10,800 nucleotides of DNA, from the NCBI GenBank assembly GCA_945868555.1, contig CAMBMC010000058.1:1-10800 (forward strand), in the 5' to 3' direction. Below the pieces are notes generated by a model. That model was not told where the DNA came from and did not search any database. It saw only the letters and a program-made list of their open reading frames with translations. Origin of the DNA: Chitinophaga pinensis. GTDB taxonomy: Bacteria; Bacteroidota; Bacteroidia; Flavobacteriales_D; Crocinitomicaceae. Below are positions 1 through 6,125 of the stretch, one piece after another. Both the position numbers and the translations under genes were made by a program. How positions within the stretch are numbered: the stretch's first letter is position 1; every line of letters begins with the position of its first letter.

Positions 1-1
1 T

Positions 2-1132
2 ATCGCGAATGGAAATAGCATACATGATGTAAAATGGATGTCCTTTTTTTCAACGCAAGCTGAGCGTTACACGTGTTTTCTCTTGTGTGATACATTGTGT
101 GTGCTCAATGACCAAACAAAATCCACCTTGGCTGAGTTGAACATTCATCTCGTCGAGCAGATTTCCCCTTTGTCCATCAAACATCCGCTAGAAAGTTGGC
201 AGGCGATCCGCCAGTTTAAGAAAATGGTTACAGACATTCAACCCGATGTGATCCATGTGTTGTTTGCCACGCCGAATGCACTTTGGTTAAACTTTACGAA
301 AAAACCCTCCATCATCACGACACGTGGTTCGGACATTCTGCGGGTAATCCCTGAATTGAAAGCACAAAAGGGCATTAAAAAACTCTATTTCAAGTATTTA
401 TTCTTTCGTTTCAAAAAGGCTTTTAACCAAGCACAGTATTGCACAGGAACATCTCAGCCTCAAGTGCAGTCGATGAAAAAAACATTTTCTCTGCCTGAAC
501 CAATACTCATTCGCACTGGTGTTGATGTCAAAAAAATAATTGGTTCTGACTATAAGCTGTTTTTACCAAACCAACTGCATGGTATACAGTATGTCATCTC
601 ACCTAGATTTATGTCACCAATTTACCGAATTGACATGCAACTGGACGCCATTGAAAAATTGAATGATCAAACCTTAAAAGACTTCTGCTTTGTTTTTATC
701 CGAGGGATACAATTTGACAAAGCATATTACGATTTCCAACTGGAACGATTGGAACGCTTAAAAGAAGAAAAGGGAGTTAAATCTATCGTTCTTGAATACC
801 TTTCTCAAGATGAAATCGTTGCTGTCTTGAAACATGCTCATTTATGTATAATGACACCGGAAAGTGATGGAACGCCCAACTCTGCACTCGAAGCAATGGC
901 CGCAAGATGTCCCTTAATTCTGCCCAATTTACCCTACGATGAAGATCTCTTTTTGGGCACATGTATAATTCTCAACGAAAATTCAGCTGCATATCTTGCG
1001 ATTGCCATAGAGAACGCGATTTACGATTATCCAGAAAGTCTTTTGATTCATGCAAGCGAGCAAGTTCTTGCGAATGGTGACCGTCTGAATGAAATGCAGA
1101 AATTGACCGAATTGTATGATTCAATTCATTGA
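2..1132 (+). CDS. GT4-like glycosyltransferase, 5'-truncated by window
   Basis: Probable GT-B fold glycosyltransferase that transfers a sugar from an activated donor during surface-polysaccharide assembly at the cytoplasmic membrane. The reading frame is open to the window edge: codons from position 2 read IANGNSIHDVKW and run straight into the Met at 38. That string looks like the first beta strand and loop of a GT4 N-terminus, so the real start lies a few codons upstream and ATG 38 is internal. The C-terminal donor-binding half ends with DGTPNSALEAMA (about 866-900), which matches the GT4 E-x7-E motif with Asp in place of the first Glu, as in many DGTP-type members. It is followed by a 54-bp gap to the next glycosyltransferase on the same strand. 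Donor and acceptor cannot be read from the sequence. Family call is firm; specificity is unknown. Confidence 0.85.
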   Translation: MANGNSIHDVKWMSFFSTQAERYTCFLLCDTLCVLNDQTKSTLAELNIHLVEQISPLSIKHPLESWQAIRQFKKMVTDIQPDVIHVLFATPNALWLNFTKKPSIITTRGSDILRVIPELKAQKGIKKLYFKYLFFRFKKAFNQAQYCTGTSQPQVQSMKKTFSLPEPILIRTGVDVKKIIGSDYKLFLPNQLHGIQYVISPRFMSPIYRIDMQLDAIEKLNDQTLKDFCFVFIRGIQFDKAYYDFQLERLERLKEEKGVKSIVLEYLSQDEIVAVLKHAHLCIMTPESDGTPNSALEAMAARCPLILPNLPYDEDLFLGTCIILNENSAAYLAIAIENAIYDYPESLLIHASEQVLANGDRLNEMQKLTELYDSIH

Positions 1133-1186
1133 TACCTTCAATCAAAAGCTGTTGAATCGCAGACGATTTTATTATATTCGCAAACA

Positions 1187-2512
1187 ATGAAAAAACTGCT
1201 TATCCTTGCCTATGACTTCCCACCCTATGTTTCCGTAGGCGGACTGAGACCATTAAATTGGCACCGGCATTTGAAAGAGTTTGGTATTGAGCCAGTTGTA
1301 ATCACCCGTCAATGGGCAAACACACATGGCAACCACCTCGATTACATTTCACCTGGAATTTCACCTTTGGTTATTGAAGAAGAAAGTGAATTCGGCACAA
1401 TTTACCGCACGCCCTATCACCCAAATTTAAGCAATAGACTGCTCCTTAAATATGGCGATTCACGGTTTAAAATAATCCGTAAATTGATCTCTGGTTTTTA
1501 CGAGTTTACACAGTTCCTTGCCCCAACGGGTCCAAAATCAGGGCTGTACAATTTTGCAAAAGAATACCTCAAAGAAAATAAAGTTGATGCAATCATTGCT
1601 ACTGGCGACCCTTTTGTTCTTTTTTCCTACGCGTCGAAGCTTAGTAAGGAATTTGGTATTCCATGGATCGCGGATTACAGAGATCCATGGAGTCAAAATT
1701 TAAGTTCAAAAAAAGGTTATTTCCAACGAAAATTTGATTTAATTTTTGAAAAAAAAATAGTTCAGACAAGCTCAATGTTAATAACAGTTGATACACTGTT
1801 TAAACTTAAACTTAGACAACTTTTCCAAGAGAAAACAATCGAAATTTTACCCAATGGTTTTGATGAAGAAGAAATTGTTCGTTGTTCGAAAATTCATCAA
1901 AACTCAAGTCAATTGACCTTTTCCTTTATTGGAACGATTTACAAGTGGCACCCCCTCGAACTCATCTTGAATGACTTCTCAAATTTCGCACAAAGCCACC
2001 CAGAAAAAGCATTTTCTTTGAAGTTCTACGGGACAAATTGCCCTGAGCGCATTAAGGAGTTGGTTGATTCCAAATACTCCAATCTAAAAGATACTATTGT
2101 CATTTACAATAAACTCCCAAATGGGGCATTACTTCAGTCTTTGGCAACGGACAATGTTTTGATTTTATTCAATTATTACAATTTCACGGGAACAAAAATT
2201 TACGACTATTTAGGGCTAAAAAGAAAGATTGTTCTTTGTTATTCTGATTGTGATGAGGCAAGAATTCTTAAGGATAAATATTATTTTCATTCCATCGAAA
2301 CAGATGTATTGCCTCAAATTGACATCATTCAAAAGACGAATTCGGGTATCATCGTTCAAGATTCAAAACATCTCTTGAGCGTCATCGGTGAGTTGTATAT
2401 CGAATTCCAATCCACTGGAAAAATCGCATGCAATTCCATCGGCGTGGAAAAGTACTCCAGAAAAATCCAAGTGGAAAGACTTGCCGAAATCGTAAAAGAG
2501 CTCACGGCATGA
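1187..2512 (+). CDS. GT4-like glycosyltransferase, 441 aa
   Basis: Probable cytoplasmic glycosyltransferase of the GT-B type. Residues 1-40 have the GT4 opening FPPYVSVGGLRPL, a nucleotide-sugar enzyme loop after the first strand. Residues 139-168 carry TGDPF and DYRDPW, typical of the WbuB-like branch. The C-terminal half lacks a textbook E-x7-E, but TGTKIYDYLGL (about residue 330) occupies the equivalent place (K-x-x-D-Y-L). The length fits the family. No Shine-Dalgarno site is visible before ATG 1187. The middle of the gene is visibly richer in A/T than the housekeeping genes downstream, common in polysaccharide loci. Its TGA stop overlaps the ATG of the hisH-like gene, suggesting translational coupling and that the sugar it handles may be the amidated one (inference). 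Confidence 0.85.
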   Translation: MKKLLILAYDFPPYVSVGGLRPLNWHRHLKEFGIEPVVITRQWANTHGNHLDYISPGISPLVIEEESEFGTIYRTPYHPNLSNRLLLKYGDSRFKIIRKLISGFYEFTQFLAPTGPKSGLYNFAKEYLKENKVDAIIATGDPFVLFSYASKLSKEFGIPWIADYRDPWSQNLSSKKGYFQRKFDLIFEKKIVQTSSMLITVDTLFKLKLRQLFQEKTIEILPNGFDEEEIVRCSKIHQNSSQLTFSFIGTIYKWHPLELILNDFSNFAQSHPEKAFSLKFYGTNCPERIKELVDSKYSNLKDTIVIYNKLPNGALLQSLATDNVLILFNYYNFTGTKIYDYLGLKRKIVLCYSDCDEARILKDKYYFHSIETDVLPQIDIIQKTNSGIIVQDSKHLLSVIGELYIEFQSTGKIACNSIGVEKYSRKIQVERLAEIVKELTA

Positions 2513-3120
2513 TCACCATCGTCGACTATCAAATGGGCAACCTACACTCCGTGAAGCGCGCGTTCAATCGGCTTGGTGTGGAAGTAAATATCGCCACAAA
2601 ACCGAACGAAATTTTAGCCGCAAAAAAACTCATCTTGCCTGGTGTGGGACATTTCGGTAAAGCCATGGATCATTTGAAAGAGACGGGATTGCTCGAGGCC
2701 TTGAATGAAGCCGTGTTGGTCAAAAAAACTCCTGTGCTTGGCATTTGCCTCGGCATGCAGCTGATGACGAAGCACAGTGAAGAAGGCGATTGTGAAGGAC
2801 TCGGTTGGTTTGATGCGGAGGTCGTTCGATTTCAGGTGAACGATAAATTACACTACAAGATCCCGAATATTGGCTGGTGTGACGTCAAACATGCGAAAGA
2901 AAGCAAACTATTAAACGGGATAAATTCCAACGATCCCTTTTATTTCGTGCATAGTTTTCACGTACGAACATCTGATCAATCGATCATCCTCGGCACCTCT
3001 GATTATGAATCAGAATTTGTGTGTGCACTTGAAAAGGAGAATATTTTTGGTGTTCAATTTCACCCAGAGAAAAGCCATCAATCGGGAATTCAACTTTTGA
3101 AAAACTTTTCTGAGCTTTAG
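2509..3120 (+). CDS. hisH: HisH-like glutamine amidotransferase of sugar amidation
   Basis: Class I glutamine amidotransferase subunit of the HisH family, 203 aa, the family's usual length. It hydrolyses glutamine and passes ammonia to a HisF-type partner. The catalytic triad is visible: Cys80 in GICLGMQ, His185 and Glu187 in GVQFHPEKS; the oxyanion strand is PGVGHFG (44-50). The start at 2509 is chosen because MITIVDYQMGNLHS is the canonical HisH N-terminus and the ATG overlaps the upstream stop as ATGA; an in-frame ATG at 2428 would add 27 unrelated residues. The usual PHxGWN segment reads PNIGWC (119-124). No hisA, hisB, hisI or other his gene is nearby, whereas a HisF-like protein and an N-acetyl sugar amidotransferase are, so it is best read as the WbuY/HisH2-type ammonia supplier for acetamidino-sugar formation. 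Confidence 0.92.
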   Translation: MITIVDYQMGNLHSVKRAFNRLGVEVNIATKPNEILAAKKLILPGVGHFGKAMDHLKETGLLEALNEAVLVKKTPVLGICLGMQLMTKHSEEGDCEGLGWFDAEVVRFQVNDKLHYKIPNIGWCDVKHAKESKLLNGINSNDPFYFVHSFHVRTSDQSIILGTSDYESEFVCALEKENIFGVQFHPEKSHQSGIQLLKNFSEL

Positions 3121-3157
3121 TGACTGACAACTAGTTACTAATTACTAATGAATAGTT

Positions 3158-3193
3158 ACTAGTTGGGGTGCGTGGTGGCTGCGCCGCAGGGGA
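3158..3193 (+). repeat. 36-bp direct repeat, copy 1
   Basis: Identical to 3271-3306 over all 36 bases, starting ACTAGTTGGGGTGCG and ending GCCGCAGGGGA. The copies are 113 bp apart start to start. The block contains the inverted repeat CTGCG-C-CGCAG. Confidence 0.9.
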
Positions 3194-3270
3194 TATGGGA
3201 GGCCTGACAAAGAGTTACTAATGACGAGTTTGGTGGCTGAGGTGCGATAGCAGACTCGAAGCCACGAGTG

Positions 3271-3306
3271 ACTAGTTGGGGTGCGTGGTGGCTGCGCCGC
3301 AGGGGA
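3271..3306 (+). repeat. 36-bp direct repeat, copy 2
   Basis: Perfect second copy of 3158-3193. Sequence on either side differs between copies (GATATGGG versus CGCGTGAG follows), so the identity ends sharply at the block edge. Confidence 0.9.
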
Positions 3307-3357
3307 CGCGTGAGGTTCTCGAAGCCACGGATTATTAATTATTAATTACTAATGACG

Positions 3358-3402
3358 AGTGACTAATTACTAGTTACTATTGACTCGTGAAAATTTGGTT
3401 TT
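3358..3402 (+). repeat. Imperfect inverted repeat, left arm of four-helix cassette
   Basis: Read on the opposite strand, this segment aligns with 3822-3868. TTTGGTTTT at 3394-3402 is the reverse complement of AAAACCAAA at 3822-3830, and ACTAGTTACTA at 3369-3379 is the reverse complement of 3847-3857; the linkers between these blocks are 14 and 16 bp. The two arms enclose the four-helix-bundle gene. Confidence 0.7.
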
Positions 3403-3418
3403 TTGGGTAAAACCTTTT
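3397..3418 (+). terminator. Weak stem-loop followed by T run
   Basis: GGTTTT (3397-3402) can pair with AAAACC (3409-3414) around a 6-nt loop, and TTTT follows. It could end transcripts running out of hisH about 280 bp upstream, but the stem is short and AT-rich and part of it belongs to the inverted-repeat arm. Tentative. Confidence 0.25.
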
Positions 3419-3455
3419 ATCTTAAGTAGACATTAAACTACAAAAAACCACTCGC

Positions 3456-3818
3456 ATGAAACCTAGTATTATCGCTGAAAAGTCTTTTGCTTTTGCAGAA
3501 GTTGTCGTTGAGACGTATAAAAAATTGATCTATGAGAGAAAGGAATATGTTTTGTCCAAACAATTTCTGCGCTCGGGAACTTCAATTGGTGCGAATGTAT
3601 CGGAAGCGATGTTCGGACAATCGAAAAAAGATTTTGCTTCAAAACTTTCAATAGCAAGAAAAGAAGCTAATGAAACAATCTATTGGATTCGACTGATGCA
3701 GCGCACAGGTTTTCTGGAAAATGACATCACAAAGATTCTTAAAGAACTTTGTGAAGAAATCTTGCGCTTATTGACGGCAATTATTAAAACAGTTGAAATT
3801 AATTCCCGTAATTCGTAG
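3456..3818 (+). CDS. Four-helix-bundle protein (S23/IVP family), 120 aa
   Basis: Small soluble all-helical protein of the family first found in intervening sequences of 23S rRNA genes and structurally similar to Avd of diversity-generating retroelements. The family signature is plain: QFLRSGTSIGANVSEA (36-51), then G-x-S-KKDF, KLSIARKEANETIYWI (63-78). Length is typical. The biochemical role of free-standing members is not established; basic patches suggest nucleic-acid or protein binding (inference). No Shine-Dalgarno site is visible. It lies between hisH and hisF on the same strand but has no obvious link to sugar amidation. The gene is flanked by imperfect inverted repeats, the right one starting four bases after the stop, suggesting it came as a cassette. 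No rRNA gene and no reverse transcriptase is present in the window. Confidence 0.9.
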   Translation: MKPSIIAEKSFAFAEVVVETYKKLIYERKEYVLSKQFLRSGTSIGANVSEAMFGQSKKDFASKLSIARKEANETIYWIRLMQRTGFLENDITKILKELCEEILRLLTAIIKTVEINSRNS

Positions 3819-3821
3819 CTG

Positions 3822-3868
3822 AAAACCAAAATCCCACACTAGTCATTAGTAACTAGTCATTAGTAACT
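3822..3868 (+). repeat. Imperfect inverted repeat, right arm of four-helix cassette
   Basis: Counterpart of 3358-3402 in inverted orientation (AAAACCAAA then TAGTAACTAGT). It also contains a short tandem of the word AGTCATTAGTAACT (3841-3854 and 3855-3868). It fills almost the entire 62-bp gap between the four-helix gene and hisF, leaving only an A-rich stretch before the hisF start. Confidence 0.7.
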
Positions 3869-3880
3869 CATAAAAAAAAG

Positions 3881-4621
3881 ATGCTTCGCCCAAGAATAAT
3901 CCCCGTCCTACTCCTCCAAGGAAATGTCCTCGTAAAATCTGTGGCGTTTAAGAACTACAAGTACATCGGTGATCCCATCAATGCAGTGCGGATCTTCAAT
4001 GATTTGAAGGCGGACGAATTGGTTTTCTTAGATATCAATGCCAGCGCAGAAAACCGATTGATTGATTCAGAATTTGTTTCTCAAGTGGGCGAAGAAGCCA
4101 ATATGCCGTTCTCCGTTGGTGGTGGAATCCGCTCGTTGGAAGACATCCGTACACTCATTCATGCTGGTGCTGAGCGCGTGATTATCAATGCTGAAGCAAT
4201 CGCACGACCGGACTTCATTCGTGAGGCAGCGGATGAATTTGGTTCTTCGACCATCACGGTCTGCATGGATGTCAAGAAAAAACTCTTTGGCGGTCAGGTG
4301 GTTTGGACAAACAACGGAAAAAAAGGAACGTCCCTCTCCCCTGTCGACTATGCGAAACAAATTGAAGCCTTGGGCGCTGGCGAAATCATTGTGCAATCCA
4401 TTGAGAAAGATGGCGCAATGACGGGTTATGATCTTCCTTTGATTCGGAGCATTTCTGAAGCGGTTACAATCCCTGTCACAGCACTTGGTGGAGCAGGAAG
4501 TAAAGACGACTTAGAAAAGGCACATAAAGAGGCTTTTGCCAATGGCTTAGCAGCTGGTAGTTTGTTTGTGTTTCACGGGAAGAATCGAGGGGTGCTGATT
4601 ACGTATCCGAAGAGAGGGTGA
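3881..4621 (+). CDS. hisF: HisF-like protein of sugar amidation (WbuZ type)
   Basis: TIM-barrel protein of the HisF family, 246 aa, close to normal length. Conserved features: R5, E46, GGG at 80-82, Asp130 (VCMDVKK), E168, and ALGGAGSKDD (201-210) of the C-terminal phosphate loop. The ammonia-gate positions (R5, E46, R99 for Lys, E168) are kept. The key difference is at the N-terminus: true HisF has a Cys9-Leu-Asp11 segment, here V9-L10-L11, so the catalytic Asp11 of cyclase activity is lost. This fits the WbuZ/HisF2 branch, which channels ammonia from a HisH homologue to an N-acetyl sugar amidotransferase rather than making imidazole glycerol phosphate. Start ATG 3881 follows an A-rich stretch with no clear ribosome binding site. 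It is separated from hisH by the four-helix cassette and faces wbuX convergently. Confidence 0.92.
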   Translation: MLRPRIIPVLLLQGNVLVKSVAFKNYKYIGDPINAVRIFNDLKADELVFLDINASAENRLIDSEFVSQVGEEANMPFSVGGGIRSLEDIRTLIHAGAERVIINAEAIARPDFIREAADEFGSSTITVCMDVKKKLFGGQVVWTNNGKKGTSLSPVDYAKQIEALGAGEIIVQSIEKDGAMTGYDLPLIRSISEAVTIPVTALGGAGSKDDLEKAHKEAFANGLAAGSLFVFHGKNRGVLITYPKRG

Positions 4622-4713
4622 AATAAATTACGAATTACGAATTAATTTGATCGCTACGCGAATTAAGAATTTGATCCTGAAGGAATTTGATCGCTGCGCG
4701 AATTTGACTGCTG

Positions 4714-4797
4714 CGCGAATTAAGAATTTGATTGCTGCGCAAATTTGAAAAGAAAACCATTAGTGTGAGACTCTCCGAATTGCCGAAGGCATCAAAT
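4714..4797 (+). repeat. 84-bp direct repeat, copy 1
   Basis: Matches 4822-4905 with four mismatches in 84 bases and no gap. It holds hairpin units plus a non-unit stretch (AAAGAAAA, CATTAGTGTG, CTCTCC), so the segment was copied as one block. Confidence 0.88.
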
Positions 4798-4821
4798 CTC
4801 GAATTTACAATTTGATCGCTA

Positions 4822-4905
4822 CGCGAATTAAGAATTTGATTGCTGCGCAAATTTGAAAAGAAAAACATTAGTGTGGGTCTCTCCGAATTGCCGAAGGCAC
4901 CAAAT
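4822..4905 (+). repeat. 84-bp direct repeat, copy 2
   Basis: Second copy of 4714-4797, offset by 108 bp. Differences are single bases near the CATTAGTGTG stretch and one T to C in the last unit. Confidence 0.88.
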
Positions 4906-4916
4906 TGCGAAGCACC

Positions 4917-4964
4917 AAATTGCCGTAGGCATCAAATTCTAAATTGCCGAAGGCATCAAATTCT
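4917..4964 (+). repeat. Tandem pair of 24-bp units
   Basis: 4917-4940 and 4941-4964 are identical except for one base (GCCGTAGGC versus GCCGAAGGC, in the hairpin loop). They end 15 bp before the wbuX stop codon. Confidence 0.85.
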
Positions 4965-4979
4965 AAATCCTTAGGCGAA

Positions 4980-6110
4980 CTAAAAAGAAGCCAACTTGTC
5001 TTTCTTGAATAACTTACGGTAGGTGTCGTAGATGAAACTTAGGCGTTTTTCATCGTTGGGGTATTCCCAATACCAATGGGCTGGGAGATGCAAGACGGCT
5101 TCAAACTCTTCGAATGAAATCCCTAATTTCTTGGCGATGTATTTCTTTTCTTCAGCGGTTTTCACTTCATCGTAGGGCTTAGATACCAATTGCTTCAAGG
5201 CTTCTTCGCGCCCAATGGCTCCTGCACAGATCTGTGAGGACAAGGTTGCTCTACGGTAATCTATGCCGAATTTTTCGAATAAGTAGTATGACTGAATAAA
5301 CCCAGTGTATTTGGACTCGTAGTGCTTTCCACCGTAGTATTTCCAATCCAACTCTTTTTGAAGAAATGACATCGTCTCTTCCTTATCATAGGGGACAAAG
5401 TTGAGCATATACACCATTTTCATGCGCTTGACCAACTTGTAATACATTTCTTTTTGAAACCCAAAGGTTGGAAATTTTCTAAGTTTTCGGGTACCGAATT
5501 TCTTTTGAATATGTTTGAAGTACCGCAAATCTTTGGCGTTGTAGTGCCAGCATTTTGGTAAAATCCCCTCGGTGGCAAAGTTTCCTCCGCTAATGATATA
5601 TTTCACACCGTATTGCGCAGCAACCTTGTGCAAGGAAGACAATATGGCAATGTCTGTGGGTGTATCGGCTTCAGGAACTGACGCTTTCAAAAATGCCAAT
5701 TGGAGATCTTTGAATTCTTCCCAGTCCAAGACATAACTTTCGTAGCCAACGTGCAATTTTTCAGCAATCGTACGGATATTCTGAACGGCTTCTTCAGAGT
5801 TCCACCCATTGTCCATGTGTACGGCCAATACTCGCAATCCATGCTGACGACAAATATACGCAGCATAGCAACTGTCAATCCCACCGCTCAATCCAACTAC
5901 GCAATCGTACTCTTTTCCTGAACCAGCCTGCTTCATCTCAGCAACGATTGCTTTTAAGGCCTCGTCACTCTCTGCACCACGGTATTGATGGCGTGCACGC
6001 TTATCCAAAAACTCTGTACAGTGGTTGCAATACCCTTTTGCATCGAAAAAGATCAATGGATCTGTTGTGTCCATGACACAGCGTGAGCAGATTTGGTATT
6101 GATGAGACAT
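4980..6110 (-). CDS. wbuX: N-acetyl sugar amidotransferase (WbuX/WbpG/PseA family)
   Basis: ATP-dependent enzyme expected to convert an N-acetyl group of a nucleotide-linked sugar (for example a diacetamido uronic acid or a nonulosonic acid) into an acetamidino group, in the cytoplasm, before polysaccharide assembly. Sequence evidence: two CxxC pairs near the N-terminus (Cys8/Cys11 in ICSRCVMD, Cys28/Cys31 in YCNHC), likely metal binding; the PP-loop VVGLSGGIDS (71-80) for ATP adenylation; ISGGNFATEG at 173-182. Length of 376 aa is typical. Ammonia would come from the HisH-like/HisF-like pair at 2509-4621. Unusually it is on the opposite strand, convergent to hisF, so it needs its own promoter. 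Only 9 codon-free bases separate its start from a TATTTTTG element, hinting at a very short leader. The exact sugar is unknown. Confidence 0.92.
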   Translation of the reverse strand: MSHQYQICSRCVMDTTDPLIFFDAKGYCNHCTEFLDKRARHQYRGAESDEALKAIVAEMKQAGSGKEYDCVVGLSGGIDSCYAAYICRQHGLRVLAVHMDNGWNSEEAVQNIRTIAEKLHVGYESYVLDWEEFKDLQLAFLKASVPEADTPTDIAILSSLHKVAAQYGVKYIISGGNFATEGILPKCWHYNAKDLRYFKHIQKKFGTRKLRKFPTFGFQKEMYYKLVKRMKMVYMLNFVPYDKEETMSFLQKELDWKYYGGKHYESKYTGFIQSYYLFEKFGIDYRRATLSSQICAGAIGREEALKQLVSKPYDEVKTAEEKKYIAKKLGISFEEFEAVLHLPAHWYWEYPNDEKRLSFIYDTYRKLFKKDKLASF

Positions 6111-6117
6111 GCGCGTG

Positions 6118-6125
6118 CAAAAATA
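6118..6125 (-). promoter_or_regulatory. Possible Bacteroidota -7 element for wbuX
   Basis: On the - strand this reads TATTTTTG, matching the Bacteroidota -7 consensus TAnnTTTG. It ends 7 bp before ATG 6110, which would give a leaderless or near-leaderless transcript. No TTTG-type -33 box is seen at the expected distance, so the call is weak. The rest of 6111-6287 holds nothing recognisable. Confidence 0.25.

Larger units (their letters stand above)
3121..3455. repeat. Non-coding repeat-rich spacer between hisH and four-helix gene
   Basis: This 335-bp spacer has no convincing gene. It is a mosaic of AT-rich words (TTACTAATGACGAGT at 3215-3229 and 3346-3360; palindromes AACTAGTT and ACTAGT several times) and GC-rich blocks (GTGCGTGGTGGCTGCGCCGC). 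The 12-bp CTCGAAGCCACG occurs at 3255-3266 and 3318-3329. The first of these sits in the inverted repeat ACTCG/CGAGT (3254-3269). CTGCG/CGCAG forms a 5-bp stem inside each GC-rich block. It separates genes that are normally adjacent. Confidence 0.8.
4622..4979. repeat. Array of about twelve short hairpin units between convergent genes
   Basis: The 358-bp spacer is filled by units of 19-21 bp with the plan AATTTGAT-(7 to 9 nt)-AATT or its reverse complement. AATTTGAT-first units lie at 4644-4664, 4668-4687, 4684-4704, 4701-4721, 4725-4745, 4809-4829 and 4833-4853. AATT-first units lie at 4778-4797, 4886-4905, 4903-4921, 4918-4938 and 4942-4962. Neighbouring units often share their AATT end. 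The central bases form mini-hairpins: CGC/GCG, CCT/AGG, TGC/GCA, GCC/GGC. The stem pairs change together. An open - strand frame through here only reflects the repeats. Confidence 0.85.

Noticed and set aside
38..40. ATG 38 as the start of the first glycosyltransferase
   Set aside because: The frame is open upstream and the residues before it look like the conserved N-terminal strand, so the gene begins outside the window.
2428..2508. Longer hisH from the in-frame ATG at 2428
   Set aside because: The added 27 residues are basic and unlike any HisH N-terminus, and they overlap the upstream glycosyltransferase; ATG 2509 gives the canonical start.
3456..3818. Avd of a diversity-generating retroelement, or an rRNA intervening sequence
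   Set aside because: There is no reverse transcriptase, template/variable repeat pair or rRNA gene in the window; the protein fits a free-standing S23/IVP-family member.
2509..4621. Histidine biosynthesis operon
   Set aside because: Only hisH and hisF homologues are present, HisF lacks Asp11, and the neighbours are glycan genes including wbuX.
4635..4868. Small - strand protein of 77 aa with repeated QILNSRSDQ-like words
   Set aside because: The frame lies wholly in the repeat array, its internal repeats mirror the DNA units, and no start signal supports it.
4622..4979. CRISPR array
   Set aside because: Units are short, overlap each other, occur in both orientations and have no spacer of constant length; no cas gene is present.
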